DNA from: CAVQBJ01 sp963710725
GTDB taxonomy: Bacteria; Actinomycetota; Thermoleophilia; Solirubrobacterales; Solirubrobacteraceae
Assembly: GCA_963710725.1 (NCBI GenBank)
Contig: CAVQBJ010000007.1
Coordinates: 62,001-126,000 of the forward strand
DNA: 64,000 bases
Direction: 5' to 3'
The translations under genes and the position numbers were made by a program. The notes under the pieces are model-generated. The model had not been told where the DNA came from. It saw only the letters and a list, made by a program, of their open reading frames with translations, and ran no database searches. Shown here piece after piece: positions 33,651 through 42,453 of this stretch (within the stretch, counting starts at the first letter, position 1; each line of letters opens with the position of its first letter).

Positions 33651-35297
33651 CTACGCACCCGCTCGTGGCGAAGGGTGGGCGGCTGTGGTGTCGCGACGAT
33701 CGGGCGATCCGCCTCCACCCGGCGTGCTGCCGGCTCGGGGCGGCGATCCGGTGCCTATGTGCATCGTGCGCGTGGCGGCGGTCGCGGCCGCCGCCTCGAG
33801 GTGCAGGGCGTAGGCAATTCCGCGAGCGATCGCCGTCCTGGGCGTGCACTCGCGGGCGGCGCGGGCCTTGGAGGGCAGGATCAGCAGCGCCAGCACGAGG
33901 CCGGTGGCGAAGATGCCTGCGGCCCACCAGAACCCGGTCGCGTAGCCATGGACGGCCGCTGCGCTGACCACTCCGGGAAGGGTGGCGTGGGTCCGGGCGT
34001 AGTCGGCGGCGGCGCTCGCGGAGACGGTGCTCAGCAGCGACAGGCCGACGGACCCACCAATCTGCTGGGAGGTGTTGACCATCGCCGAGGCAACGCCGGT
34101 CTCACGGACCGCTACGCCGAGCGTCGCGGTGCCGATCGCGGGCGCGAAGATCGACCCCATCCCCACTCCGATGATCAGCAGTCCGGGGAGAACGTGCGTC
34201 GCATACGAGCCGCCCGGAGTCAACCGCGTGAACACGAGCATCGCGATCAACCCCAGTGCCATGCCGGCCGTCACCAGCGGTTTGGCGCCGGTGCGAGGCA
34301 GGATCCGCGTCTGCGACGTAACCGAGGTCGCCACCAACAGCGCCGTCATCGGCAGGAATGCCAGCCCGGCGGTCAGCGGCGAGAAACCAAGAGTCAGCTG
34401 CATGTAGTAGGTGAGAAAGAAGAACACCGCGAAGACGCCCGCCGAGGCGAGCAGGACCGACAGGTATGCGCCGCCCCGCGCGCGGTCGCGCACGATGTGC
34501 AACGGCAGCACCGGGTTCTTGACGCGGCTCTCGATGACGACGAAGGCGCTCAGGAGCACCGGGCTGGCGACCAGCGCGACGATCGTCTGGGTTGCCGTCC
34601 ACGAGTGGGTCTCGGCGCTGGAGAAGCCGTAGACGAGCGCGAACAGTCCCGCGGAGGCGGTGAGCAGGCCCGGAATGTCGATGCCGGTCCGGTCGGGATC
34701 GCTGTGGTTGACCAGGAGGCGGAGCGCGAAGATCCCGGTGGGCACCGCGATCAGGAGGTTGACGTACAGGCACCAGCGCCAGGAGAGGAACTGCGTCAGC
34801 ACCCCGCCGAGCACGAGACCGACCGACGCCCCGCCACCCGCGATCGCGCCGAAGATTCCGAACGCCTTCGGCCGGTCCGGGGAGCCGGCGAACGTGACGG
34901 TCAGGAGACCGAGCGCCGACGGCGCCAGCAGCGCGCCGAACATGCCCTGCAGCGCGCGGGCGGACACGAGCATCGCGAAGGACTGCGACAGCCCGCCGAT
35001 CGCGGAGACGATCGCAAAGCCACTCAGTCCGGCTATGAACGTCCATTTGCGGCCGAACAGGTCACCGAGCTTGCCGCCCAACAGGAGGAGACTGCCGAAC
35101 GCCAGGGCGTAGGCGGTGACGATCCACTCCCTGTCAGCGCTCGAGAAATGAAGATCCCGCTGCGCCGAGGGCAGCGCAATGTTCACGATCGTTGCGTCCA
35201 GCACCACCATCAGTTGCGCGGTCCCGAGGAGCGCGAGCACGGCCCAGCGGTTGGGCTCGGCGACCGTCTGGTCGTCTGAGGTGAGCGGCCCGGCCAT
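33651..35297 (-). CDS. MFS transporter, DHA2/EmrB-QacA type (14 TM)
   Basis: 548 residues from ATG 35297, selected for the GGGGAG before it; ATG 35318 or 35366 would lengthen the N-terminus. Typical motifs are VVLDATIVNIALPSAQRDL (motif D1), GGKLGDLFGRK (motif A) and a motif C-like GGGASVGLVLGGVL. About 14 membrane helices are present. It is a proton-driven exporter of drugs or metabolites. The C-terminal 70 residues after the last helix (AARECTPRTAIARG onward) are low-complexity and unlike the family, perhaps a late frameshift extension. Confidence 0.92.
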   Translation of the reverse strand: MAGPLTSDDQTVAEPNRWAVLALLGTAQLMVVLDATIVNIALPSAQRDLHFSSADREWIVTAYALAFGSLLLLGGKLGDLFGRKWTFIAGLSGFAIVSAIGGLSQSFAMLVSARALQGMFGALLAPSALGLLTVTFAGSPDRPKAFGIFGAIAGGGASVGLVLGGVLTQFLSWRWCLYVNLLIAVPTGIFALRLLVNHSDPDRTGIDIPGLLTASAGLFALVYGFSSAETHSWTATQTIVALVASPVLLSAFVVIESRVKNPVLPLHIVRDRARGGAYLSVLLASAGVFAVFFFLTYYMQLTLGFSPLTAGLAFLPMTALLVATSVTSQTRILPRTGAKPLVTAGMALGLIAMLVFTRLTPGGSYATHVLPGLLIIGVGMGSIFAPAIGTATLGVAVRETGVASAMVNTSQQIGGSVGLSLLSTVSASAAADYARTHATLPGVVSAAAVHGYATGFWWAAGIFATGLVLALLILPSKARAARECTPRTAIARGIAYALHLEAAAATAATRTMHIGTGSPPRAGSTPGGGGSPDRRDTTAAHPSPRAGA

Positions 35298-35431
35298 CAG
35301 CTCCCCACCGTACGCCATCCCCGAGCACCTGCCAACCGGACCTCGCGACGCCGACGCCGGCGTCACGTTCTATTCGGAGCACCCGCCCGGTCGAGTTCGC
35401 TGCGCAGGCGCCGATAACAGCGGCAGCGCAT

Positions 35432-36673
35432 ATGTTCGAGCTGATGGGGACACTTCCGGTATCCGTACACGAGCAAGCGCTCGCGCTGCTCGACGCCAAC
35501 TGGCGCGAGGGCGAGCAGGACGGCGTGCCCTACGGCTTCTCGGTGCCCAGCCCCAGCACCTACCCGTGGCAGTGGTACTGGGATTCGTGCATGCATGCCA
35601 TCGTCCGCGCCCGCGCCCAGCCCGACCGAGCCCGCACCGAGCTCCAGACGCTGCTGGCCGCGAGCCGCGACGGCTTCATCGGGCACACCATCTTCTGGGG
35701 ACAACGGCTGCACCGCCGCAAGCGCTTCCGTTACAACGTGATCGGCCGGGGCGACCGCGCGACGGGCACGATCCAACCGCCGATGCTCGCCTGGGCGTGG
35801 CGCACCGCCGTCGGCGCGCCCGCCGAGAACCCGGCCATCGCGGAACACCATCGCTGGCTTCGCAGCAACCGGGCGCTCGAGGACGACGGACTGCTGTGGC
35901 TCCTCCAGCCTGACGAGTCCGGAATGGACGCCAGCCCGAAATTCGACCACGTGTGGGGTCCGTACGCCCAGGGCACCCCGCTGTTCCCCGCCCTCGTGGC
36001 CCGCAACCGCAAACTCGGGTTCGATATCCGGCGCGTCCAGGACGCCGGACGTCCACTCGTGTGCGAAGTGCTCACAAACGTCATCTGGTCGCTGTCCGAG
36101 CGGGCGCTCGGGCGCCCGTCGCTGACGCGCGCCCTGATCGGCCGCTGCTACGACCACGAGCTCGGACGGTTCCTCGACGACGCGCGCAACCCCTACCGTG
36201 AGTGCGCCCCGGAGCGGGTGCCGCTGACCTGGGACACGCTCGCCCCGCTGGCCCTCCCAGACCTCCCAGACGACATCGGCCACCGGCTCGTACGCCAGTT
36301 CCTGATCCCTGGCGTCTTCGCCGACTCCGCCTGCCCGCTCGTCGCCGTCGCGGCCAAGGACCGCTCCTACTCGCTGCGCGAGCATTTCTGGGGCTGCCGC
36401 CGCCACTGGCGCGGGCACGCCTGGATGAACACGCTATGGCTCGTCGGCCTTGGCCTGCGTCGCCTGGGCTATGACTCCCTCGCCGATGCCCACGTCGCGC
36501 GCATGAGCGGACTCGTCGCGCGTGAGGGGTTTCGCGAGTACTACCACGCGCGCACCGGGCGAGGCCTGGCCGCTCGCGACTTCGGGTGGTCGACGCTCCT
36601 CTGCGAGATGGACGACCCCTCCCCCGGGTCGCTCACCAGCTTCCTGCCCGAGCCAGGCGCGATCGCCGCCTAG
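35432..36673 (+). CDS. GH63/MGH1-like glucosidase whose stop codon lies in the adjacent IS
   Basis: 413 residues of (alpha/alpha)6-barrel type. Landmarks are WYWDSCMHAIVRAR, QPPMLAWAW, PDESGMDASPKFDHVWG (the ESGxDxSP acid region), WRGHAWMNTLWLVGLGL and FGWSTLL. These fit GH63-like alpha-glucosidase/mannosylglycerate-hydrolase proteins acting on alpha-linked glucosides. The domain appears complete. The last sense codons are GCC GCC, and the TAG stop (36671-36673) is the first three bases of the IS terminal repeat. The original tail was therefore probably lost or separated; bases right of the IS could encode about 22 more residues before a stop. Confidence 0.85.
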   Translation: MFELMGTLPVSVHEQALALLDANWREGEQDGVPYGFSVPSPSTYPWQWYWDSCMHAIVRARAQPDRARTELQTLLAASRDGFIGHTIFWGQRLHRRKRFRYNVIGRGDRATGTIQPPMLAWAWRTAVGAPAENPAIAEHHRWLRSNRALEDDGLLWLLQPDESGMDASPKFDHVWGPYAQGTPLFPALVARNRKLGFDIRRVQDAGRPLVCEVLTNVIWSLSERALGRPSLTRALIGRCYDHELGRFLDDARNPYRECAPERVPLTWDTLAPLALPDLPDDIGHRLVRQFLIPGVFADSACPLVAVAAKDRSYSLREHFWGCRRHWRGHAWMNTLWLVGLGLRRLGYDSLADAHVARMSGLVAREGFREYYHARTGRGLAARDFGWSTLLCEMDDPSPGSLTSFLPEPGAIAA

Positions 36674-36693
36674 ATGATCTATTCCGCGGGTCG
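36671..36693 (+). repeat. IS left terminal inverted repeat
   Basis: Begins TAGATGATCTATTCCGCGG and pairs with 37649-37671 (read on the minus strand, beginning TAGATGATTGATTCCACGG). Five mismatches in 23 bases. Confidence 0.85.
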
Positions 36694-36697
36694 TTGG

Positions 36698-37567
36698 TTA
36701 GGTGGCGAGGTCGGCGAAGGCGCGGGTGGGTCGGTGCAGGTAGTGGTTGAGCCAGACGCCGGCGGCCAGCGCGAGGAGTTTGGCGGTGATGCGGGCTCTG
36801 AGGCCGTGCAGGGTGCGGGCGCGGTGGCGTTCCAGGCCGAGGCGGTCTTTCAGGGTCCAGAAGATCGACTCGATGCATTGACGGATCGGCGCGATGTGCG
36901 GTCCGCGGTCAGGTTCGGTGGCGCGCGCCGGCCGCACGATGGTCGCTCCGAAGCGCTCGGCGACGGTGTCTTTGAACGCGCGGCCGGCGTAGCCCTTGTC
37001 ACAGACGATCACCTCGCCGCCGTGCAAGCCCCAGGGCAGCATCCGCAGCGCGACGTCGCGTTCTTTCTGGTCGGCCGGGGCGAGGATCATCGCCCGTGGG
37101 GTGCCGTCCGGGGCGGCGAGCAGGTGCAGGCGCATTCCCCAAAACCAGCGAGAGTGGCTGCGGCAGTATCCGTAGCCGCACGCGTCGGCCAGTTGCGATC
37201 GGCGGACGGTTTCCACCGAGCGTCCGCACTCAACCGGCGTGGAGTCCAGCAGCAGGACCCGGTCGTGATGGCCGGGGCTGTCGGTCGCGAAGATCCCGAT
37301 CAGCCACTCGATCGTCTCGGTCAACCGCGCGCGGCGCTTCCAATACCCAGGCTGCTTGGGCAACTTGGGAAACAGGTGCCCCAGGCGCTTTGCTGCGACG
37401 GCCAGGAACTCGGCGTCCTTGTCGATGCCCATCATCGCCTGGCCGACAGCCAGGGTGACGACCTCCGCGTCCGTCACGCTTCGTCTGGCGTTCCGTGTCC
37501 GCTCGGGCAGGAGATCGTCAGCGGTGCAGAACACCGCACAGAGCAGCAGGTCGAGGTCGGCGAGCAT
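36698..37567 (-). CDS. IS982-family transposase
   Basis: 289 residues, full length for the family. An N-terminal LLLCAVFCTADDLLPE and HLFPKLPKQPGYWKRRARL match IS982 transposases. The DDE triad is readable as LLLDSTPVE, VIVCDKGYAG and a C-terminal Glu in IESIFWTLKDRLGLERHRA. It appears intact and potentially active. It starts 104 bp inside the right terminal repeat and ends next to the left one. Confidence 0.93.
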   Translation of the reverse strand: MLADLDLLLCAVFCTADDLLPERTRNARRSVTDAEVVTLAVGQAMMGIDKDAEFLAVAAKRLGHLFPKLPKQPGYWKRRARLTETIEWLIGIFATDSPGHHDRVLLLDSTPVECGRSVETVRRSQLADACGYGYCRSHSRWFWGMRLHLLAAPDGTPRAMILAPADQKERDVALRMLPWGLHGGEVIVCDKGYAGRAFKDTVAERFGATIVRPARATEPDRGPHIAPIRQCIESIFWTLKDRLGLERHRARTLHGLRARITAKLLALAAGVWLNHYLHRPTRAFADLAT

Positions 37568-37648
37568 CGTGGCCCCCTTGGGTCGACGGTGATACAGAGC
37601 ACCGTCGACTTCGACCTCGCTGCTTACGTCCCCTACCCCACAGCGCCC

Positions 37649-37671
37649 CGCGCCGTGGAATCAATCATCTA
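37649..37671 (-). repeat. IS right terminal inverted repeat
   Basis: Partner of the repeat at 36671-36693. The element ends at 37671; downstream bases (GACCCCGGAG) are host sequence without an obvious target duplication. Confidence 0.85.
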
Positions 37672-37795
37672 GACCCCGGAGCCGACCGACCCGGGCTCGC
37701 GCTCTTGTTCGATGATCTCTCTCGAGAGTCTTGTTGAATTCCGGGCCGTTGCGCCGACGCTCGACGGCCTCCAGCAGAGCCGTCCGTACCTTCTC

Positions 37796-38947
37796 TCAGC
37801 TTCCATCCGGGAATCCGCCCCGATGTGACACCGCCGGGAAATGCGGCAGCATTTGCCGCGGCGCTACCTGGCTTCGCCATCCGTCCGAGTAGGGCTCCAT
37901 GCCCTTCCAGAGAAGCGAACCTGGACCGGGATCCCCGACGATGGCCTCGGCGGCCCGCCGTAGTCGCCCGATTACCGCCGACGATCCCGGGTCAGGCCAG
38001 CGTCCTTTGAGGGAGTCCATCCACTGGAGGTAGGTGTCGCGGGCACGGAGCCCTTTGGGGGTCAAGCGGGCTACCCGTCGCCGCCGGCTGGAATCGGTGG
38101 CCACCTCGACATAGCCGAGTTTGTCGAGGCTGCCGATCCAGTTATCGATGCTCATCTTGGCCACGCCGCTCAGTCCGGGGATCTCCGCCACGGCGACCCC
38201 GTCTGTGTCGATCAGGCGCAGGACATTGGCGCAGATCGGCAGCCGGGACCCCACCCCCGAGGTGTAGACGCCCAGCGACAGGTCTGAGTGTTCGTCGAAG
38301 TCGAGCGCTAGCGCCAGCAGCACCTTTGACAGCAGTGCCGTCAACGGCAATCGAGCGTCACCCTCGAGCACCCGGCGCGGCGGTAGGCGGGGGTCGCCCA
38401 CCGGCAGGTAGTCGGGGGGATCCACATCCAGTCGTGCCACGACATCCGTCAGCGCGGTCCGCAGAGCATCCACTGCTACTTGACCAAATCGGTCCGTCCA
38501 GCGTTCCTCGACCTCGTCGGTGAGGGGGGTCCAGATGGCCTGCGCCTTTAGCCCGGCCGACGTGGGTCGGACCAGCGATTCCGATATCGGAGACTTGGCC
38601 CGCCGGTCGGCGGGATCGGGGCCGACGTCCAGGTAGCCCCACCACTTGCCGAGACGCTTCACCAGGTTCCGGGCGCTCTTGGGAGTGAGCTGTGACCGCC
38701 GGACGAGGTCCCGCGCGCTGATGCCTTCCTCCGGCACGAGACGCATGCCGTGGACCCACATCGCCATGGACACCAGCCACGGTCGAGGACCGGCTCCCGG
38801 GGCAGTGCGCCCGTGGCGCGTCGTCCGGTGCGGCATGCGATGCTCGAATTCGTTGTCGAACTCGACGGTGAAGGCCACCAGGAGAGCCGAGAGGAGGGCT
38901 GCCAGATCCAGGCCAGCTGCTTCGCCGGGATGAGCCGTCGCCATCAT
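37796..38947 (-). CDS. Duplicated winged-helix (MarR-like) protein of unknown role
   Basis: 383 residues made of two related halves. Each starts with a hydrophobic helix and an acidic stretch (LAALLSALLVAFTVEFDNEFEH; LTALLSKVLLALALDFDEHSD). Each then continues into a winged-helix region (ISARDLVRRSQLTPKSARNLVKRLGKWWGYLDV; VAVAEIPGLSGVAKMSIDNWIGSLDKLGYVEV). It ends LPHFPAVSHRGGFPDGS, a Gly/Pro motif that looks conserved. Both halves resemble MarR-type DNA-binding folds, so it may bind DNA as a pseudodimer. It sits just right of the IS, with no partner gene. Confidence 0.65.
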   Translation of the reverse strand: MMATAHPGEAAGLDLAALLSALLVAFTVEFDNEFEHRMPHRTTRHGRTAPGAGPRPWLVSMAMWVHGMRLVPEEGISARDLVRRSQLTPKSARNLVKRLGKWWGYLDVGPDPADRRAKSPISESLVRPTSAGLKAQAIWTPLTDEVEERWTDRFGQVAVDALRTALTDVVARLDVDPPDYLPVGDPRLPPRRVLEGDARLPLTALLSKVLLALALDFDEHSDLSLGVYTSGVGSRLPICANVLRLIDTDGVAVAEIPGLSGVAKMSIDNWIGSLDKLGYVEVATDSSRRRRVARLTPKGLRARDTYLQWMDSLKGRWPDPGSSAVIGRLRRAAEAIVGDPGPGSLLWKGMEPYSDGWRSQVAPRQMLPHFPAVSHRGGFPDGS

Positions 38948-39175
38948 CGGTCACGGAGGCTACCCCGATCTGGGCCTCGCTCTGGACGAGATGGTCAGCG
39001 CCCGCGCAACCACTTCTGCGCCGTCGCGTAGGCGGCACTCTCGGCAAGTCTGCGGCCCGCGCGATCCGGCGGGGCTGCCGGACCGGCCGGGATTGGTTGA
39101 AGACGGGGCGACCGTCCGAGGGTCCGGCAGGAACGACGCGACTATTACTCGAGCCGGCGTACGAAGCTTTGTGAT

Positions 39176-40057
39176 TCAGCGTTCGTCGGTAGCGCGCGCC
39201 GGCTCGACGGAGTCGACGGTCGCGGCCCAGCTGCCAAGCAGCTTCAGCGCGTCCTCGGAGCGCGACCCGGGCTCGGCGGTGTAGGTGGAGAGCGTCAGGC
39301 CGGGGTCCGCGGCGAGATCGAGCCGGTTGTAGCTGAGGATGAGCTCGCCAACAACGGGATGGTGGAAGTGCTTGATACCGGCGTTGTGGAAGCGGACGTT
39401 GTGGGTCGCCCAGCGGGTGCGGAACGCCTCGCTGTGGGTTGCGAGTTCGCCGACAAGGTCGGTGAGCTCGCGGTTGTACGGGTCACGCCCCGCGGCCGAG
39501 CGCAGGATCGCGACCGTGTCGGTCGCGACACGGTCCCACTCGGGGTAGGCCGCCTCGGCTCTCGGATCGAGGAACACGAACCGTGCGGTGTTGACCGGTC
39601 GCGCGGGCGTGTCGTACAACTCGGAGTACAGCGCGCGTCCGAGCTGGTTGGCGGCCAGAAGGTCGAGGCGGTCGTTACCGACGAACGCGGCAGCGCCGGT
39701 GATCGCGTCGAGCGTCCACTGGACCTCGGGCCGCACGGCGTGCTTGGCTTGGCGCCGACGAGACCGCGCGGGCATCGGGTGTGCGGCCCGGGCGAGGTCG
39801 AGGAGGTGCGCGCGCTCGGCGTCGTCAAGCTGAAGCGCGCGGGCCAGTCCCTCCAGCACGCTGTCAGAAACGCCGTTCATGTCCCCGCGCTCCAGGCGGG
39901 TGTAGTACGGGACGCTGACGCCGGCGAGGACAGCGACCTCCTCGCGACGGAGGCCGGGCACGCGACGAGCGCCGTAGGACGGCAGTCCCGCCTGCTCGGG
40001 CGTGACGCGGCCGCGCCGGGAGGTGAGGAACTCGCGGATCTCGCTCTTGGTGTCCAC
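39176..40057 (-). CDS. XRE-family regulator with MmyB-like ligand domain
   Basis: 293 residues from GTG 40057 (VDTKSEIREFLTSRR). An N-terminal helix-turn-helix (REEVAVLAGVSVPYYTRLERGDMNGVSDSVLEGLARAL) is followed by the MmyB-like domain (WTLDAITGAAAFVGNDRLDLLAANQLGRALYSEL, then DTVAILRSAAGRDPYNRELTDLVGELATHSEAFRTRWATHNV). These regulators bind small hydrophobic ligands and often control divergent oxidoreductase/hydrolase genes. The divergent genes here are a broken alpha/beta hydrolase, a broken DUF2255 and an intact aldo/keto reductase. Two CCGTTSACAGGGA repeats lie in the gap. Confidence 0.92.
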   Translation of the reverse strand: MDTKSEIREFLTSRRGRVTPEQAGLPSYGARRVPGLRREEVAVLAGVSVPYYTRLERGDMNGVSDSVLEGLARALQLDDAERAHLLDLARAAHPMPARSRRRQAKHAVRPEVQWTLDAITGAAAFVGNDRLDLLAANQLGRALYSELYDTPARPVNTARFVFLDPRAEAAYPEWDRVATDTVAILRSAAGRDPYNRELTDLVGELATHSEAFRTRWATHNVRFHNAGIKHFHHPVVGELILSYNRLDLAADPGLTLSTYTAEPGSRSEDALKLLGSWAATVDSVEPARATDER

Positions 40058-40108
40058 GAGATCCAGCGTACATCGCTCCGGATATGTCCGGGGGACCCTG
40101 TTAGTAGC

Positions 40109-40180
40109 CCGTTCACAGGGACTCTCAGCTTCGCCGGATCGGTGCTTTGGTGGAGATACCGAACGACCCGTTGACAGGGA
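40109..40180. promoter_or_regulatory. Direct repeats, candidate operators of the XRE regulator
   Basis: CCGTTCACAGGGA (40109-40121) and CCGTTGACAGGGA (40168-40180) differ at one base and lie 59 bp apart. They are in the divergent gap between the XRE gene and the alpha/beta-hydrolase remnant. The first also faces a CCCTGTT at 40096. The second overlaps the remnant's ribosome site. Confidence 0.45.
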
Positions 40181-40184
40181 AGAC

Positions 40185-40509
40185 ATGAGCGACAGGACCG
40201 ACATCCAGTTTGAGAACGGGGCCATCAAGATGGCCGGGAACCTCTACCTGCCTTCCACGGCTTCGACTTGGTCGAATCCTTCCTGACCCGGTCGCTCCTC
40301 GTCGTCGCGGGCGGCAACGCCAAACAGCGCGGAGCTCTACGCCAAGGCCCCGGGGACCGAAGGAGCTGGTGATCATCGTTGGCGCGACCCACATGGACCT
40401 CTACGACTTCCGCGTGGATGAGGTCGTCGGCCATCTGTCCCTGTTCTTTGTGGACCACCTCGGTGACCCGCGGGAGGCCGAGCTGACCGCGACCGCGACG
40501 TCGCGCTGA
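40185..40509 (+). pseudogene. Alpha/beta hydrolase remnant (internal deletion plus frameshifts)
   Basis: The first 25 or so residues (SDRTDIQFENGAIKMAGNLYLP) match the N-terminus of YcjY/dienelactone-hydrolase-like proteins. The sequence then jumps directly to a C-terminal part (FDLVESFLTRSLLVVAGGN, then after a frame change KELVIIVGATHMDLYDFRVDEVVGHLSLFFVDHL). The middle, about 200 residues including the nucleophile Ser, is missing. At about 40358 one extra base shifts ELYAKAPGT into another frame. It follows the divergent XRE gene and would have been its first target gene. Confidence 0.8.
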
Positions 40510-40612
40510 CGGGCAACCAAGTGGCGGCTGCGTGCTCGCGATCGAGCGCGCAACCTCGCTGAATGGAGACGCAATGGCGACCGATCATCAGCAGACGAGA
40601 AAGGACGAGACC

Positions 40613-40985
40613 ATGAGTGCCTGGTCGACCGATGACCTCCGCTTGATCGCGGAGAACGACGACTTGTTCGTCTCCCCGTTCCGCGAGGACGGCACCACCT
40701 ACGGCACCCCGACCCAGACCTGGGCGCTCATCGTCGACGGGGACGTCTACGTGCGAGCTGCCAACGGGCCGCAGTCACGCTGGTACCAGGCAGCGATGAG
40801 CCAAAAGGCAGGACGGGTCCGCGTCGCCGACAAGAACTACGGAGGTCACGTTCGAGCCGGCCCGTGACGACGTCTCCGACGCGATCGACGCGGCGTACGA
40901 CGTGAAATATCCGGGCAGCACGGCCGTCCCGATCATGCAGGGCGACGGTCCGAAGTCGGCCACCGTCCAGATCATCCCTCGCTGA
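40613..40985 (+). pseudogene. DUF2255-family gene with a single +1 frameshift
   Basis: From ATG 40613 (AAGGACGAG upstream) the frame reads SAWSTDDLRLIAENDDLFVSPFREDG and on to RVRVADKNY. It then breaks at about 40842, where one extra G in TACGGAGGTC shifts it to a stop at 40865-40867. In the next frame the protein continues VTFEPARDDVSDAIDAAYDVKY and ends VQIIPR at 40985. Ignoring the base gives a normal-length DUF2255 protein (about 123 residues). It may be a true mutation or a sequencing error. Confidence 0.8.
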
Positions 40986-41239
40986 CCAACCGTCGTCCTC
41001 GCCACCACCGCGGATCTCGATGACAAGCCGCTGCGGTGGATGGCGGCGCCGACCCCTAGCAACGCCGAAAGCAACACCAGTGTCCGACTCCCACACGCCG
41101 AACCCCGACCTGTCCACCAACCTCGACCACCAGCAGCACGCGACGGAGCGCCGCCCTGCACACCCACGTCAAGAAGCCGCCGGGCGCGGCCAGGATGCCG
41201 CCACGCGCTGTTCGTCATCAGCAACAGGAGGACCACCTC

Positions 41240-42226
41240 ATGAAGACTGCTCAACTCGGAGAGCTCACCGTCTCGCGCATCGGCCTTGGCGCAATGACCA
41301 TGGCTGGCACCTACACCAGCGAAGGCGCTCTGGATGACGCGGAATCGATCCGCACCATTCACCGCGCCTTGGACCTCGGCGTCACGCACATCGACACCGC
41401 CGAGATCTACGGGCCGTTCCACAGCGAAGAGGTCGTCGGCCAGGCCATCAGAGGCCGCAGGGAAGACGTCGTCATCGCCACCAAATTCGGGCTTGTCTCC
41501 CACAACAGCGGCAGCCCCGACGGTCGCGTGATCGACTCCAGCCCAGCCAACATCAAGACAGCAGTCGAAGGATCGCTCACACGGCTCGGTACCGACCACA
41601 TCGACATCTACTACCAGCATCGCGTCGACCCCGGCACCCCAATCGAGGAAACCGCCGGAGCGGTCGCCGACCTGATCGCTGAAGGCAAGGTCCTGCACCT
41701 CGGGCTCTCCGAAGCCAGCCCTGAGACCATCCGACGCGCCCACGCCGTCTACCCAGTCACCGCGCTGCAGACCGAGTACTCGCTCTGGACCCGCGGCGTC
41801 GAGGACGAGATCCTGCCACTGCTTCGCGAGCTTGGCATCGGGTTCGTTCCCTACTCACCGCTCGGCCACGGATTGCTCACGGGACAGATCCGCACCGTCG
41901 ACGACTTCGCCGAAGACGACTGGCGCAAGACCAACCCCCGGTTCACCGGCGAGAACTTTCAACGCAACCTCCAGATCGTCGACGAGGTTCGTGCCATCGG
42001 GGCGGAGATCAACGCAACGCCCGCCCAGACCGCGCTGGCCTGGATCCTCACCCGCGGAAATGACATCGCGCCGATCCCCGGTACCCGCCGCGTCACGCGC
42101 GTTGAGGAGAACACCGCGGCTGACAGCGTGCAGCTCACCCCCGCCCAAATCGACCGGCTCAACACCCTCACCCCGGCAGCCGGCGAGCGGCACGACGAGA
42201 CCAACATGGCCAACATCGACCGATAG
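41240..42226 (+). CDS. Aldo/keto reductase
   Basis: 328 residues from ATG 41240, preceded by AGGAGG. The catalytic tetrad is visible: Asp and Tyr in HIDTAEIYG, Lys in IATKFGL, and His in DIYYQHRVD. The NADP-binding end has IPGTRRVTRVEENTAA. The length is normal. By family it reduces aldehydes or ketones with NADPH. It is the only intact member of the XRE-linked gene group. Codon choice and base composition are visibly less G+C-rich than in neighbours such as the LuxR or LepA genes, suggesting transfer. Confidence 0.93.
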   Translation: MKTAQLGELTVSRIGLGAMTMAGTYTSEGALDDAESIRTIHRALDLGVTHIDTAEIYGPFHSEEVVGQAIRGRREDVVIATKFGLVSHNSGSPDGRVIDSSPANIKTAVEGSLTRLGTDHIDIYYQHRVDPGTPIEETAGAVADLIAEGKVLHLGLSEASPETIRRAHAVYPVTALQTEYSLWTRGVEDEILPLLRELGIGFVPYSPLGHGLLTGQIRTVDDFAEDDWRKTNPRFTGENFQRNLQIVDEVRAIGAEINATPAQTALAWILTRGNDIAPIPGTRRVTRVEENTAADSVQLTPAQIDRLNTLTPAAGERHDETNMANIDR

Positions 42227-42367
42227 CGTGAAATCCGCGCCGTTAGGCCGAGCGTTCTGCATCACCATGAGAGCGACACAGCTGCCGACCCGCGACGTGG
42301 GTTCTGCGTGGGACGCAGCCCCAGAGACCACCTCAGAACTCCGGCCTGAGCAGGCTGTTCCTTCAGT

Positions 42368-42440
42368 CGGGGAGACAGGATTTGAACCTGCGACCGCCCG
42401 GCCCCCAGCCGGGTGCGCTACCAGACTGCGCCACTCCCCG
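42368..42440 (-). tRNA. tRNA-Pro (GGG)
   Basis: Read on the minus strand, 73 bases. A 7-bp acceptor stem (CGGGGAG / CTCCCCG), a D arm, an anticodon stem CCCGG/CCGGG with loop CTGGGGG (anticodon GGG) and a T arm with TTCAAAT are all present. CCA is not encoded. It is downstream of tRNA-Gly on the same strand. Confidence 0.96.
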
Positions 42441-42453
42441 TGGCTACTGCAAA

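Larger units (their letters stand above)
36671..37671. mobile_element. IS982-family insertion sequence, about 1.0 kb
   Basis: The element is bounded by imperfect terminal inverted repeats at 36671-36693 and 37649-37671 (18 of 23 positions match, both starting TAGATGAT). It contains one transposase gene on the minus strand. The length of 1001 bp is usual for IS982. No target duplication is evident beside the ends. The left end supplies the stop codon of the GH63-like gene. Confidence 0.88.

Noticed and set aside
36674..37672. Plus-strand 332-codon frame across the IS
   Set aside because: Complement of the DDE transposase, which has clear family motifs on the minus strand.
41020..41239. Small frames upstream of the aldo/keto reductase
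   Set aside because: No start with a ribosome site and no recognisable protein. I see nothing beyond the AGGAGG for the reductase.
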